DNA from: Pedobacter ghigonis
GTDB lineage: Bacteria; Bacteroidota; Bacteroidia; Sphingobacteriales; Sphingobacteriaceae
Assembly: GCF_903166585.1 (NCBI RefSeq)
Contig: NZ_CAESCM010000005.1
Coordinates: 186,001 to 250,000 of the forward strand
Length of the DNA: 64,000 nucleotides
Direction: 5' to 3'
Shown here: in pieces, positions 29,025-39,110 of the stretch
Layout: every line of letters starts with the position of its first letter
Numbering within the stretch: position 1 is the first letter of the stretch
The notes under the pieces: model-generated
What the model was told of the DNA's origin: nothing
Seen by the model: only the letters and a program-made list of their open reading frames with translations
The model's database searches: none
Translations under genes and position numbers: made by a program

Positions 29025-29816
29025 ATGAAATCAACTAAATACCTATACCTCATTCTCTTAACCGCGTTCATTATTTTTTCTTCCTGCATTGTTTTAAAGC
29101 AGCAGGCTAAACCCACTTTATTCCTCATTGGCGATTCGACCGTAAAAAACGGAAAAGGCAAAGGCGATGGTTCTTTGTGGGGCTGGGGAAGTTTTATTGG
29201 CAACTTGTTCAATACCGATAAAATAATAGTCGAAAATGATGCCCTGGGTGGAACCAGCAGCCGTACCTTTCAAACCAACGGCCTTTGGGATGCTGTGCTG
29301 GTGAAAATTAAAAAAGGCGATTTCGTAATGATGCAGTTCGGGCATAACGACAGCAGTCCGCTAGATGATACTGCCCGTGCCCGTGGCACCATAAAAGGGA
29401 TTGGTATGGAAAGCAAAGACACCTACAATCCCATCAAGAAAAAGCAGGAAACCGTTTATACCTACGGCTGGTACATGCGCAAATTTATTAACGATATTAA
29501 AGCCAAAGGTGCAACACCGATTATCTGTTCATCAATTCCGCGTAATCCGGTTAAGGATGATCAGGTCGTTTTAGCTAACGATAGCTATGCTACCTGGGCA
29601 GAAGAAGTGGCCAAAGCCGAAAAAATCGATTTTATCCCCTTAAACAAAATCATTAAAGATAAATACGCTGCCTTAAGTGCCGCAGAGGTTAAAACCTTTT
29701 TTACCGAGAAAGATCATACCCATACCAACGAAGCAGGCGCAAAATTAAACGCCGCGGCTGTTGTAACGGGATTAAAGTCTTTACCAAATAACAAGCTTAA
29801 CCAGTACCTCAAATAA
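29025..29816 (+). CDS. Rhamnogalacturonan acetylesterase, CE12, probable lipoprotein
   Basis: 263-aa SGNH esterase, paralogue of the gene before it. N-terminal hydrophobic stretch ends in IIFSSC with Cys21, a plausible Bacteroidota lipobox, so it may be anchored in a membrane unlike its sister. Catalytic residues: Ser38 in GDSTV, Asn in FGHND (near 107), Asp230 and His233 in KDHTHTN. No promoter was recognised in the 162-nt gap, which contains a hairpin and a repeat fragment, so it is either read through or has an unrecognised promoter. The CAGGAT-repeat promoter for the next operon starts 7 nt after its stop. Confidence 0.88.
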   Translation: MKSTKYLYLILLTAFIIFSSCIVLKQQAKPTLFLIGDSTVKNGKGKGDGSLWGWGSFIGNLFNTDKIIVENDALGGTSSRTFQTNGLWDAVLVKIKKGDFVMMQFGHNDSSPLDDTARARGTIKGIGMESKDTYNPIKKKQETVYTYGWYMRKFINDIKAKGATPIICSSIPRNPVKDDQVVLANDSYATWAEEVAKAEKIDFIPLNKIIKDKYAALSAAEVKTFFTEKDHTHTNEAGAKLNAAAVVTGLKSLPNNKLNQYLK

Positions 29817-29823
29817 TACCTAA

Positions 29824-29869
29824 GCAGGATACTACAGGATGCCAACATGCGATTATTGTCTTATTTTAA
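29824..29869 (+). promoter_or_regulatory. CAGGAT-repeat promoter, copy 2
   Basis: GCAGGATACTACAGGATG (29824-29841), identical to copy 1, then 20 nt, then TATTTTAA (29862-29869). It points to the GH2 gene at 29911 with only about 35-40 nt of leader, the shortest of the five. Confidence 0.8.
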
Positions 29870-29910
29870 CAGCCTAACCAAATACCAGCGGTGCTAAAAC
29901 CGTCCTATTT

Positions 29911-32814
29911 ATGCAGATACAAGTTAACCGAATTTTAAAAGTACTCATGGGCATTGCTTTCATTATTTTGAGCATTGCGCAAAGCCATGCCCAAAGTATT
30001 TCGCTGGCAGGCAAATGGCGTTTCAAAATTGATGCGAAGGATGAAGGTTTAAAAGGGAAATGGTACTCAACCGTTCTTCCCGAAGCTATTCAGGTGCCCG
30101 GGTCAATGGCCGAAAATTTAAAAGGTGATGATATTACCCTTAAAACAAAATGGACGGGCAGTATATACGATAGTTCCTATTTTTTTCATCCACGTTTAGC
30201 CAAATATCGCAAAGCCGATAACCTTAAAATACCTTTTTGGCTCACACCGGCTAAGCATTATACTGGCGCGGCATGGTATCAGAAAGATGTAGAAATCCCA
30301 GCCAACTGGAAGGGTAAAAGGATGGTACTCTCTTTAGAATATCCCCATTCAGAAACACGGGTTTGGATAGATGATATGGAGATAGGCACCCAGTTTACTT
30401 TTGTGGTAGCCCAGAATTTTGAACTGCCCGCAAATTTAAAAGCCGGAAAACATACCATTACCTTATTAATCGATAACCGCATCAAGGCCATAAATGTGGG
30501 GCAGGATTCGCACAGCTTGACCGATCATACCCAGGGCAACTGGAATGGTGTGGTAGGCAAAATGGAACTGGTGGCAGGCTCGCCCGTTTATTTTGAAGAT
30601 ATACAGGTTTACCCCGATTTAAAAAATAAATCGGCTAAAGTTAAAATTCAGCTTAAAGCCAGTGCCAGCCAATCTGCTACCGGAAAAATTACACTTTCTG
30701 CTGCAACTTTCAATACCAAAAATGTAATGCAGGTTAAACCCGTAATAGCGCCCTATCAAATTACCAATGGCGAAGGTACATTGGAAATCAATTTGCCAAT
30801 GGGCGATAAAATAGCCACCTGGGATGAGTTCGATCCGGCACTGTATCGTTTAACAGCTGCTTTGGTTTCGAAAGATGGTAAAAAGGACGAGAAAAAAGTA
30901 CAGTTCGGGATGCGCGAGTTTAAGGCTGTAGGCAGATCTTTTGAAATAAACGGCAGACCGGTGTTTTTGCGGGGTACCGTAAATAATTGCGAATTTCCTT
31001 TAACGGGCTACCCTTCAATGGATGTTGCCGCCTGGATACGCATCTTTAAAATATCTAAAGCCCATGGCTTAAACCACATGCGTTTCCACTCCTGGTGCCC
31101 GCCCGAAGCCGCTTTTATTGCTGCAGATCAGATCGGATTTTACCTGCAACCTGAAGGACCAAGCTGGGCCAATCATGGATCATCAATCGGAGATGGTAAA
31201 CCCATTGATCAGTTTATTTACGACGAAACCAACCGCATGACTAAAAACTATGGCAACTACGCCTCTTTTTGTATGATGGCCTATGGAAATGAGCCACGCG
31301 GCAGGCAGGTAGAGTACCTCACCAAATTTAATAATTACTGGAAAGCCAAAGATTCGAGAAGGTTGTACACAGGCGCATCGGTAGGCGGTAGTTGGCCGGT
31401 TATTCCGAACAACGAATTTATGGTGCGTGCAGGTGCCAGAGGGTTGGACTGGGGCAGGAAACCTGAAAGTATTTCAACCTATGCCAAACAGATTGAGCAG
31501 TTTACGGTGCCTTTTGTAGCACACGAAATGGGACAGTATTGTGCATTCCCGAATTTCGACGAAATAAAAAAATACACCGGGGTTTATCGCGCAAAGAATT
31601 TCGAAATGTTTCAGGAAGACCTTAAAGATCACGATATGGCCGATCAGGGGCACGACTTTTTAATGGCTTCGGGTAAATTACAGGCACTTTGCTATAAAAA
31701 TGAAATCGAAAAAGCATTACGAACACCCAATTACAATGGTTATCAGCTCTTATCTTTAAATGATTATCCGGGACAGGGCACAGCACTGGTTGGTGTTTTA
31801 GATGCTTTCTGGGACGAAAAAGGATATATCACGGCTAAAGAATTCAAGCGTTTTTCTAATAGTACCGTACCTTTATTAAAAGTTTCGAAATTTGTGTTTA
31901 CCAATGCCGAAACCCTTGAGGCTGCGGTAGAAGTAGCGCATTTTGGCAAAGCACCTATTGAAAATGCAAAACTTTCCTGGACGGCAAAAGATGACAGCGG
32001 TGCTATTATTGCAAAGGGTAATTTCAGTCCTAAAACTTTAGCGGTTACCAACTGCATTGCTATCGGAGAGATTAAAATTCCTTTAAATACCATCACCAAG
32101 GCCGAAAAACTAAAACTGGAAGTTACAGTTGATGGAACTGAGTTTGCCAACGATTGGAATTTCTGGGTCTATCCGGCGCAGCTGCCAGAGGTTAAAAGCG
32201 ACGTATATTATTGTACCAGTTTAGATGATAAAGCCCAATCGGTTTTGGCCGCAGGTGGCAATGTTTTCCTCAACGCATCAGGCAAGGTGGTAAAAGGGAA
32301 GGAAGTGGTGCAAACTTTTTTACCTGTTTTTTGGAATACTTCCTGGTTTAAAATGCGCCCGCCTCATACTTTGGGCATTTTATGCGATCCAAAGCATGCG
32401 ACTTTTAACAGTTTTCCAACCGATTTTCACAGCGATATGCAATGGTGGGAAATTGTAAACAAAGCGCAGGTAATGAACCTCGAAGATTTTCCAGCTGGCT
32501 TTAGGCCCATTATACAGCCAATCGATACCTGGTTCTTAAACCGTCGCCTGGCGCTGGTTTTTGAAGCAAAGGTGGGTAAAGGAAAGCTGATTGTTTCGAG
32601 CGCGAACCTATCTCCCGATCTGAAAGAAGCTCCGGCAGCACAGCAACTTTATTTCAGCTTGCAGCAGTACATGTCGTCAAACCAGTTTAATCCAAAATAT
32701 GAAGTTGCTTTTAGCACCGTGAAAGATATCTTCGAAAGTCCGTCGAAAATTCAGTTCGATACCTTTACAAAAGATAGTCCGGATGAGTTAAAAGTTAAAC
32801 CTAAAACCAATTAA
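29911..32814 (+). CDS. GH2-type beta-glycosidase (beta-galactosidase/glucuronidase-like)
   Basis: Secreted 967-aa enzyme, signal peptide to about residue 27 (QSHAQ). GH2 order is visible: sugar-binding jelly roll (about 30-225), immunoglobulin-like domain (about 230-335), TIM barrel starting at RSFEINGRPVFLRGTVNNCEF, acid/base Glu461 in YGNEPRG, nucleophile Glu539 in AHEMGQY, then about 300 residues of C-terminal beta-rich sequence. The N-terminal domain has an unusual long stretch (about 70-105) before GAAWYQKDV. Probably removes a beta-linked galactose or uronic acid from rhamnogalacturonan side chains; the exact sugar is not determinable. First gene behind CAGGAT promoter copy 2 and head of the run GH2-GH105-GH115-GH31. 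Confidence 0.85.
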   Translation: MQIQVNRILKVLMGIAFIILSIAQSHAQSISLAGKWRFKIDAKDEGLKGKWYSTVLPEAIQVPGSMAENLKGDDITLKTKWTGSIYDSSYFFHPRLAKYRKADNLKIPFWLTPAKHYTGAAWYQKDVEIPANWKGKRMVLSLEYPHSETRVWIDDMEIGTQFTFVVAQNFELPANLKAGKHTITLLIDNRIKAINVGQDSHSLTDHTQGNWNGVVGKMELVAGSPVYFEDIQVYPDLKNKSAKVKIQLKASASQSATGKITLSAATFNTKNVMQVKPVIAPYQITNGEGTLEINLPMGDKIATWDEFDPALYRLTAALVSKDGKKDEKKVQFGMREFKAVGRSFEINGRPVFLRGTVNNCEFPLTGYPSMDVAAWIRIFKISKAHGLNHMRFHSWCPPEAAFIAADQIGFYLQPEGPSWANHGSSIGDGKPIDQFIYDETNRMTKNYGNYASFCMMAYGNEPRGRQVEYLTKFNNYWKAKDSRRLYTGASVGGSWPVIPNNEFMVRAGARGLDWGRKPESISTYAKQIEQFTVPFVAHEMGQYCAFPNFDEIKKYTGVYRAKNFEMFQEDLKDHDMADQGHDFLMASGKLQALCYKNEIEKALRTPNYNGYQLLSLNDYPGQGTALVGVLDAFWDEKGYITAKEFKRFSNSTVPLLKVSKFVFTNAETLEAAVEVAHFGKAPIENAKLSWTAKDDSGAIIAKGNFSPKTLAVTNCIAIGEIKIPLNTITKAEKLKLEVTVDGTEFANDWNFWVYPAQLPEVKSDVYYCTSLDDKAQSVLAAGGNVFLNASGKVVKGKEVVQTFLPVFWNTSWFKMRPPHTLGILCDPKHATFNSFPTDFHSDMQWWEIVNKAQVMNLEDFPAGFRPIIQPIDTWFLNRRLALVFEAKVGKGKLIVSSANLSPDLKEAPAAQQLYFSLQQYMSSNQFNPKYEVAFSTVKDIFESPSKIQFDTFTKDSPDELKVKPKTN

Positions 32815-32833
32815 TTAAGATAAGCGAAATAAC

Positions 32834-33961
32834 ATGAAGAAATTTGTATTCAGCACCGCAGTAATATGCAGCATAGCCACCCAGGTACTTTTCGCCCAGA
32901 AAATCCCGAATAAAAAAGAGGTTTTAAAGGTGTTAAAATCTACCAACGCTTATTTCATGAATAAGTGGCCTGATGCCGGCAAATCGATCATAACCAATAA
33001 GGAAAGACCAAGCAACATCTGGACAAGGGCTGTTTACTACGAAGGCCTGATGAACCTGTATAAAATTAATCCTGAGAAGGAATATTACGATTATGCTGTT
33101 CAATGGGGACAGAAACACAATTGGGGTTTAAGAAATGGCATTGCCACAAAAAATGCCGATGATCAGGCTTGTGGGCAAACTTACATTGATCTTTACCTGA
33201 TTGATAAACAACCTGAGCGCATAAAAGATATCAAGGCTTCGATAGATCTGGTGATGCAATCGGGCAAAGTTAGCGACTGGACCTGGATTGATGCAATACA
33301 AATGGGTATGCCTGTTTTTGCTAAACTGGGCAAATTATACAACGATACCAGCTATTACAATTACATGTACAAAATGTACCTGCATTCGAAAAATACCGAA
33401 GGTGGTGGCTTGTACAATGCAAAAGACGGACTCTGGTGGCGCGATAAAGATTTTGTACCACCGTACAAAGAACCAAACGGCGAAGATTGTTATTGGAGCA
33501 GGGGTAATGGATGGGTGGTTGCTGCCCTCGTACGCGTTTTGGAAATTATTCCAGCAAATGAACCACACCGCAACGAATATTTAAAAACATATCAGGAAAT
33601 GATCAAAGCACTGGTGCCTATTCAGCGTGCCGATGGTTTTTGGAATGTGAGTTTGCACGATTCCACGCATTTTGGTGGCAAAGAAACCTCCGGAACAGCA
33701 TTATTTACCTACGGCATGGCTTGGGGCGTAAACCAGGGCATTTTAGATAAGGCCACTTATTTGCCAATTATTACCAAAGCATGGAATGCCATGAGCACAG
33801 AGGCCGTTCAGAAAAATGGTTTCATCGGTTATATGCAGGGCACAGGTAAAGAACCTAAAGATGGGCAGCCGGTAAGCTATACCAGCATGCCTGATTTTGA
33901 AGATTATGGTTTGGGCTGTTTTTTATTGGCCGGAACCGAAGTATATAAGCTTAAAAAGTAG
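32834..33961 (+). CDS. Unsaturated rhamnogalacturonyl hydrolase, GH105
   Basis: Secreted 375-aa (alpha/alpha)6-barrel enzyme, signal peptide to about residue 21 (LFAQ). It hydrolyses the unsaturated galacturonyl residue that PL11 lyases leave at the non-reducing end. Family blocks: NADDQACGQTYIDLY, the catalytic Asp153 in TWIDAIQMGMPVF (equivalent to Asp143 of YteR) and YWSRGNGWVVAAL. Full length for the family. It starts 19 nt after the GH2 gene and 5 nt before the GH115 gene. Confidence 0.93.
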   Translation: MKKFVFSTAVICSIATQVLFAQKIPNKKEVLKVLKSTNAYFMNKWPDAGKSIITNKERPSNIWTRAVYYEGLMNLYKINPEKEYYDYAVQWGQKHNWGLRNGIATKNADDQACGQTYIDLYLIDKQPERIKDIKASIDLVMQSGKVSDWTWIDAIQMGMPVFAKLGKLYNDTSYYNYMYKMYLHSKNTEGGGLYNAKDGLWWRDKDFVPPYKEPNGEDCYWSRGNGWVVAALVRVLEIIPANEPHRNEYLKTYQEMIKALVPIQRADGFWNVSLHDSTHFGGKETSGTALFTYGMAWGVNQGILDKATYLPIITKAWNAMSTEAVQKNGFIGYMQGTGKEPKDGQPVSYTSMPDFEDYGLGCFLLAGTEVYKLKK

Positions 33962-33966
33962 GTAGC

Positions 33967-36468
33967 ATGAATTTCAGAAATTTAGCGGGTTTATTGGTAT
34001 TGATTTCCTTCTTTTTGCTGCCTGAACAAAGCAGGGCACAAAAAGCAGGTATCGCTGTTTCTGAAATTAACAGTGCTTTAGCTTTCCCTGTTGTTGATGG
34101 CGAAAAACCTGCAGCCATTTACATTGATGAAAAGGATGCTGAAGTGGTTCATATTGCTGCCGAAGCTTTTAAAGCTGATATTCAGTTGTTAACGGGGCAA
34201 ACCGCTCAGGTTTTGAAAAATAATACTGCTTTAAGTGTTTATCCTATTATTGTCGGTACAATGGGGCAGTCGTTTTATGTCGATCAACTGGCCAGGTCAG
34301 GGAAAATCAACAGCACCAGTTTATCTGGCAAGTGGGAAACCTTTTCTGTTTCAGTTATCGAAAATCCGGTAAAAGGAGTGAAAAGAGCTTTGGTTATTGC
34401 TGGCAGCGATAGAAGGGGCACGGCTTATGGTGTTTTTCAGCTGTCGCGGATGCTGGGTGTTTCGCCCCTTTGTTGGTGGGCAGATGTTAAACCGGCAACT
34501 AAAAAATCACTCTACGTAAAAGCCGGGCAGCCTTTGCTAGAATCGCCATCAGTTAAATATCGTGGGATTTTTATTAATGATGAAGACTGGGGTATCCAAC
34601 CCTGGGCGGCTAAAATGATGGATACAGATGTAAAAGACATTGGCCCCAAAACCTACACCAAAATATTCGAATTGCTGCTCAGGCTAAAAGCCAATTATAT
34701 CTGGCCGGGTATGCACCCTTCAACCAAAGCATTTTATTATTATGCCAATAATCCCATAATGGCCGATAAGTACGCTATTATTTTAGGCTCGAGCCATTGC
34801 GAACCCATGCTGCGCAACAATGTTTTTGAATGGGCGGAGAATTTTGAGCACGAATATGGCAAGAAACCGGGCGAGTGGCGTTACGATCTCAACAAAAATG
34901 AAATTGCAAGTTATTGGACCGACCGCGTAGAACAGGCTAAAAATTACGAATCGGTTTATACCGTTGGGATGCGTGGCATTCACGATGGGAGTATGCCCGG
35001 CCCAAAAGATAAAAATGAAAAGGTAAAATTGCTGGGCGAGGTAATTGCGGATCAACGCAGTATTTTGAGCAAAAACATCACTAAACCTATAAGTTCCATT
35101 CCACAGATTTTTTGCCCTTATAAAGAAGTACTGTCTTTATATCAGGCGGGTTTAAAACTACCTGATGATGTGACGATTGTTTGGGCGGATGATAATCACG
35201 GTTATATCCGCCAGCTTTCTAATCCCGTAGAGCAAAAACGATCGGGTGGGAGCGGTGTGTATTACCATATCTCGTACTGGGGCGCACCGCAAGATTACCT
35301 TTGGCTTTCCTCTATTTCTCCATCGCTTATGGCTTACGAGTTAACCAAAGCCTATCAGTATAATGCCGACCGCCTTTGGGTAATTAATGTGGGCGATATT
35401 AAACCTGCAGAAATGGAAACCCAGTTTGCAATGGATCTGGCCTGGAATGTAAACCAATGGAAACCCGAAAATGCCAATCGATATACTGAAAGCTGGGCTG
35501 CCGAAACCTTTGGTGCCGAATTTGCAAAACCGATTGCCGAAATAAAAGAAGTTTATTATCGCCTGGCGCAAGCCGCCAAACCCGAGCATATGGCCAGTGT
35601 TAATTTTACCGACGAAGAAGCAGACGAAAGATTAGCCGCTTACGAAAAGATTTATCATCAGGCCAAAAGTTTAGCTGATCAAATTCCGGCCAGGTTAAAA
35701 GATGCTTATTTTGAGCTGATCCTTTACCCGGTTGAAGGGGCGATGCTGATGAACCAGAAAATTTTATACGCCAAAAAAAGCTTGGTCTTGGCTGCAAACG
35801 GAGATCAATCGGCTTTAAGCTATTCGAAAAAATCGAAAGCAGCTTTTGATCAGATTCAGGTAATTACCAAAAAATACAATGAAGAAATTGCAGGCGGCAA
35901 ATGGAACGGAATGATGAGCTGGAAACCACGTGATTTGGCCGTTTTTAAAATGCCCAAAGTAGCAGATACAGTAGCGACACAGTCATCGGCCCCTAAAGCG
36001 AAAGCCGAAGATAAAATAACCGTTCGTGCAGCTGAATATCTCGCAAAATCATCGCCAAAAGAACTTTCATTACAAATCCTTAAAGGACTCGGTCTGGGTG
36101 GCAATGGCATTTCTGTGCTTCCTTTTACATTTAAACCTTTTAGCGAAAAAGACTTGCAAAATGCACCTTTTGTTAGCTATAACATTGATTTTAAAACGCA
36201 GGGTGAACACCAGGTTGAGGTGAAGTGTTTACCTACCCAGGGCGTTAATAGCGGTATAAAAGTGCGTTATGCCATTTCGGTTAATGATGATCAGCCTCAG
36301 GTAATTAATATTTCTCCGGCTTCAGAAAATAACATCTGGAAACAGAATGTATTGCAAGGTTACGCTTCGGGTATAACCAAACATCAGGTAAATAAAACAG
36401 GTAAATCAACAGTTAAAATCTATATGCTCGATCCGGGATTAGTGCTTAACCAGTTGGAAATAAAATAA
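33967..36468 (+). CDS. GH115 alpha-glucuronidase
   Basis: Secreted 833-aa enzyme, signal peptide to about residue 24. GH115 is recognised from GSDRRGTAYGVFQLSRMLGVSP, YRGIFINDEDWGIQPWA, NYIWPGMHPSTKAF and WADDNHGYIRQLS, followed by the long C-terminal helical and beta parts. Known members remove alpha-1,2-linked (4-O-methyl-)glucuronic acid from xylan, and some act on arabinogalactan-linked glucuronic acid; in a pectin locus the latter is more likely. It lies 5 nt after GH105 and 4 nt before GH31. A C-terminal segment near 665-695 rich in Ala/Lys/Ser looks like a linker before the last domain. Confidence 0.88.
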   Translation: MNFRNLAGLLVLISFFLLPEQSRAQKAGIAVSEINSALAFPVVDGEKPAAIYIDEKDAEVVHIAAEAFKADIQLLTGQTAQVLKNNTALSVYPIIVGTMGQSFYVDQLARSGKINSTSLSGKWETFSVSVIENPVKGVKRALVIAGSDRRGTAYGVFQLSRMLGVSPLCWWADVKPATKKSLYVKAGQPLLESPSVKYRGIFINDEDWGIQPWAAKMMDTDVKDIGPKTYTKIFELLLRLKANYIWPGMHPSTKAFYYYANNPIMADKYAIILGSSHCEPMLRNNVFEWAENFEHEYGKKPGEWRYDLNKNEIASYWTDRVEQAKNYESVYTVGMRGIHDGSMPGPKDKNEKVKLLGEVIADQRSILSKNITKPISSIPQIFCPYKEVLSLYQAGLKLPDDVTIVWADDNHGYIRQLSNPVEQKRSGGSGVYYHISYWGAPQDYLWLSSISPSLMAYELTKAYQYNADRLWVINVGDIKPAEMETQFAMDLAWNVNQWKPENANRYTESWAAETFGAEFAKPIAEIKEVYYRLAQAAKPEHMASVNFTDEEADERLAAYEKIYHQAKSLADQIPARLKDAYFELILYPVEGAMLMNQKILYAKKSLVLAANGDQSALSYSKKSKAAFDQIQVITKKYNEEIAGGKWNGMMSWKPRDLAVFKMPKVADTVATQSSAPKAKAEDKITVRAAEYLAKSSPKELSLQILKGLGLGGNGISVLPFTFKPFSEKDLQNAPFVSYNIDFKTQGEHQVEVKCLPTQGVNSGIKVRYAISVNDDQPQVINISPASENNIWKQNVLQGYASGITKHQVNKTGKSTVKIYMLDPGLVLNQLEIK

Positions 36469-36472
36469 TACA

Positions 36473-38923
36473 ATGAAGAAACTTATAGTCTTTGCCCTCT
36501 CCTTAATTTTTGCCCTGTCTTTTGCCCAGGCGCAAAGTATAGGCGATTATAAATCCGGTTTTAAAAAAGCAGGAAATATCATTTCATTTTCGACCACCAA
36601 AGGGGAGGTGAAATTTGAATTCTGCACACCAGAAATATTCCGCATCAGAACCAGCTGGAACGGTAAATTCGAAGCCGATGAAAACCTGATGGTAATTCAG
36701 TACAAATGGGACGATGTTAACTTTAAAGTTTCGGATAAGCAGGATCATTTTTTGCTAACTACCGCCAAACTGACTGTTAAATTGTATAAATCGCCGTTTA
36801 GACTTGATGTTTATGATACCAAAGGTAAATTGTTAAGCAGCGACGCAAACAACGCAATAACTAAAGTAGATACCAGGGTTGGCGTAACCAAAAAACTGCA
36901 GGCCGATGAGCATTTCTTTGGCTTTGGCGAGCGCATGGATTTTATGGACCGCCGTTTCAAAAAAGTAACTTTAAATGTTGGACGGGGTAAAGGTTTGCCA
37001 CATGCTATCGGCGCTTACAACATACTGGAAGCCAATTATTGCCCGGTTCCGTTTTTTATGAGCACAAAAGGATATGGCATTTTTCTGCATAATTCTTTCG
37101 CTACCGAATGGGACATGGGGGCTTCGAAAAGAGACCAGTACAGCTTTAAGGCGGCTGATGGAGAATTGGATTATTATTTCATGTATGGACCAACTTTCCC
37201 TGCTATTTTAGATTACTATACCAGCATTACAGGTAAATCGCCAATGTTGCCTCAGTTTGCCTTAGGCTTACATGCGGGTACTTATAGTGGTGGCACCTGG
37301 GGCTACGAAGCACAAACTTCCGATCATTACGTGGTTGAACTGGCAAAAAAATACAGGTCGCTGGGGATTCCCGTTGATTTGCTTTGGCTCGATTCGACCT
37401 GGCGCTTATTTGGCGAAAACGGTGGAAAAGGTGCTACTTCTTTTGAGTGGAGGGAAACTTTTAAAGATCCAAAATCGATGTTCGATAGCATTTATGCTAT
37501 GAACTATAAAATGGTAGGCTTGCACCTTCGCCCGAGGTTTGATAATGCCAAAAAATTAAACCTGTTAGATCAGGCCAGGGAAAAAGGTTATACCTATCCC
37601 GAAAATGGTAAACCGGGCGAATTTGTAAACTTTTTTGATGAAAAGGCCACACAATGGTGGTGGGATAATGGCGTAATGCGCGTTGCAAAATTAGGCGCTA
37701 AATTCCTGAAAACAGACGAAGGAAGTGCTTTTGGTGCACTCGCCAACGAAAGTGAAAAAGTAGGGCCAACAGGAAAAGATGCAGAGCGCCTGCACAACCT
37801 CTTTCCGGTGGCTTATGCCAAAGCACCGTTTCTGGAATTTGAAAAATTTAATGGCTTTAGGGGATTAAATCAAACCCGAGAAGGTTACTCAGGCATACAG
37901 CGTTACCCTTACATTTTTGCCGGCGACTGGCCCAGCGAATGGCAATATTTTGCGCCCGTTATTAAGGCAGGTTTAAATGTAGGTTTATCAGGCGTAGGCT
38001 CATGGGCACATTGTATGGGCGGTTTTGAACATCAGTCCGATCCCGAATTGTATATCCGTTGGGTTCAGTTTGGAATGTTCAGTCCCATTGCACTGGTTTT
38101 TGGAATGGATCATCCCGGCTATAAAGAACCCTGGAAATATGGTGAAGATGCCCTGCGTAATTTTAAAAAATACGATTTGTTGCGCTACCGTTTGTTCCCT
38201 TACCTCTACACCAGTATGCACCAGCAATACCAAACAGGTTTACCGATGATGAGGGCTTTAGTGCTAAACTATCAGGATGACGAAAATGTGTACGAAATTG
38301 GCGATCAATATTTATTTGGCGATAATTTAATGGTTGCGCCCGTTACAACCAAAGGTGCTATTACCCGCTCGGTTTACCTGCCCGAAGGTACCTGGTTTAA
38401 CTATTGGACAGGGGAGCAATACAATGGTAAAAGTTATCATCATGTTGTAGCGCCTTTAGATACCATTCCATTGTTTGTAAAAGCTGGCAGTATTATTCCG
38501 ATGCAGCCAGAAATGGCATACAGTGGCGAAAAACCGGTTGATATAATTACGCTGGATGTTTTTCCCTATGGTGAATCTAAATATGAACTCTATGAAGATG
38601 ATAATTTAAGCGCAGCCTATAAAAAAGAAGATTTTGCTTTAACCACCATTACCGCTTCGTTAAAATCGACAGGTTTTACACTCAACGTGAATAAGCCTGC
38701 CGGGAATTTTAAAGCAACTAGCCATAAATACATGGCTAAAATACATTGGACTGGAAAAACAGCGCCTACAACCGTTACCGAAAACGGTACGCAGTTAAAA
38801 ATAGAGAAAACACCAGGCGCATTGGATAAAACAGGAGGCTGGTTTTACGATATTAAAAACAAAATACTTTGGGTCAAATCTGTCGGAGATAACAGCGCTG
38901 ATTTGAATATTGTAGTAAATTAG
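36473..38923 (+). CDS. GH31 alpha-glycosidase
   Basis: Secreted 816-aa enzyme, signal peptide to about residue 20 (FAQA). N-terminal beta-sandwich with FFGFGERMDFMDRR, TIM barrel from LPQFALGLHAGTYSGG, nucleophile Asp415 in FLKTDEGSAFG, acid/base Asp485 in FAGDWPSEW, proximal and distal C-terminal beta domains (PLDTIPLFVKAGSIIP, then about 690-816). GH31 covers alpha-xylosidase, alpha-glucosidase and alpha-galactosidase activities; the nucleophile context KTDEG differs from the common GMDE of alpha-xylosidases, so specificity is open. Last of the four tightly packed genes; a repeat-bearing gap of 187 nt follows. Confidence 0.88.
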   Translation: MKKLIVFALSLIFALSFAQAQSIGDYKSGFKKAGNIISFSTTKGEVKFEFCTPEIFRIRTSWNGKFEADENLMVIQYKWDDVNFKVSDKQDHFLLTTAKLTVKLYKSPFRLDVYDTKGKLLSSDANNAITKVDTRVGVTKKLQADEHFFGFGERMDFMDRRFKKVTLNVGRGKGLPHAIGAYNILEANYCPVPFFMSTKGYGIFLHNSFATEWDMGASKRDQYSFKAADGELDYYFMYGPTFPAILDYYTSITGKSPMLPQFALGLHAGTYSGGTWGYEAQTSDHYVVELAKKYRSLGIPVDLLWLDSTWRLFGENGGKGATSFEWRETFKDPKSMFDSIYAMNYKMVGLHLRPRFDNAKKLNLLDQAREKGYTYPENGKPGEFVNFFDEKATQWWWDNGVMRVAKLGAKFLKTDEGSAFGALANESEKVGPTGKDAERLHNLFPVAYAKAPFLEFEKFNGFRGLNQTREGYSGIQRYPYIFAGDWPSEWQYFAPVIKAGLNVGLSGVGSWAHCMGGFEHQSDPELYIRWVQFGMFSPIALVFGMDHPGYKEPWKYGEDALRNFKKYDLLRYRLFPYLYTSMHQQYQTGLPMMRALVLNYQDDENVYEIGDQYLFGDNLMVAPVTTKGAITRSVYLPEGTWFNYWTGEQYNGKSYHHVVAPLDTIPLFVKAGSIIPMQPEMAYSGEKPVDIITLDVFPYGESKYELYEDDNLSAAYKKEDFALTTITASLKSTGFTLNVNKPAGNFKATSHKYMAKIHWTGKTAPTTVTENGTQLKIEKTPGALDKTGGWFYDIKNKILWVKSVGDNSADLNIVVN

Positions 38924-38970
38924 GCAGGTTGGTCAAGGACACTAAGCATGGCAGATGCGTCTGGCGCTTT

Positions 38971-39055
38971 CGTCATTCCCAACTTGATTGGGAATCGTAA
39001 TGCCTTGGTTGGTTTTGGAGGTAGCGTAAAGATTCCCGCCTGCGCGGGAATGACG
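38971..39055. repeat. Nested inverted repeat, CGTCATTCCC family
   Basis: Outer arms CGTCATTCCC (38971-38980) and GGGAATGACG (39046-39055) are perfect complements. Inner hairpins are TTCCCAA/TTGGGAA around CTTGA near 38976-38994 and ATTCCCGC/GCGGGAAT near 39032-39051. It lies in the gap between GH31 and rhamnose mutarotase genes. The left part has a relative at 42358-42390. Confidence 0.65.
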
Positions 39056-39110
39056 ACGACTTAAAATAAACGGGTTTTAACAAAACCACTAAAAAAATAA
39101 AATCGAAAAC

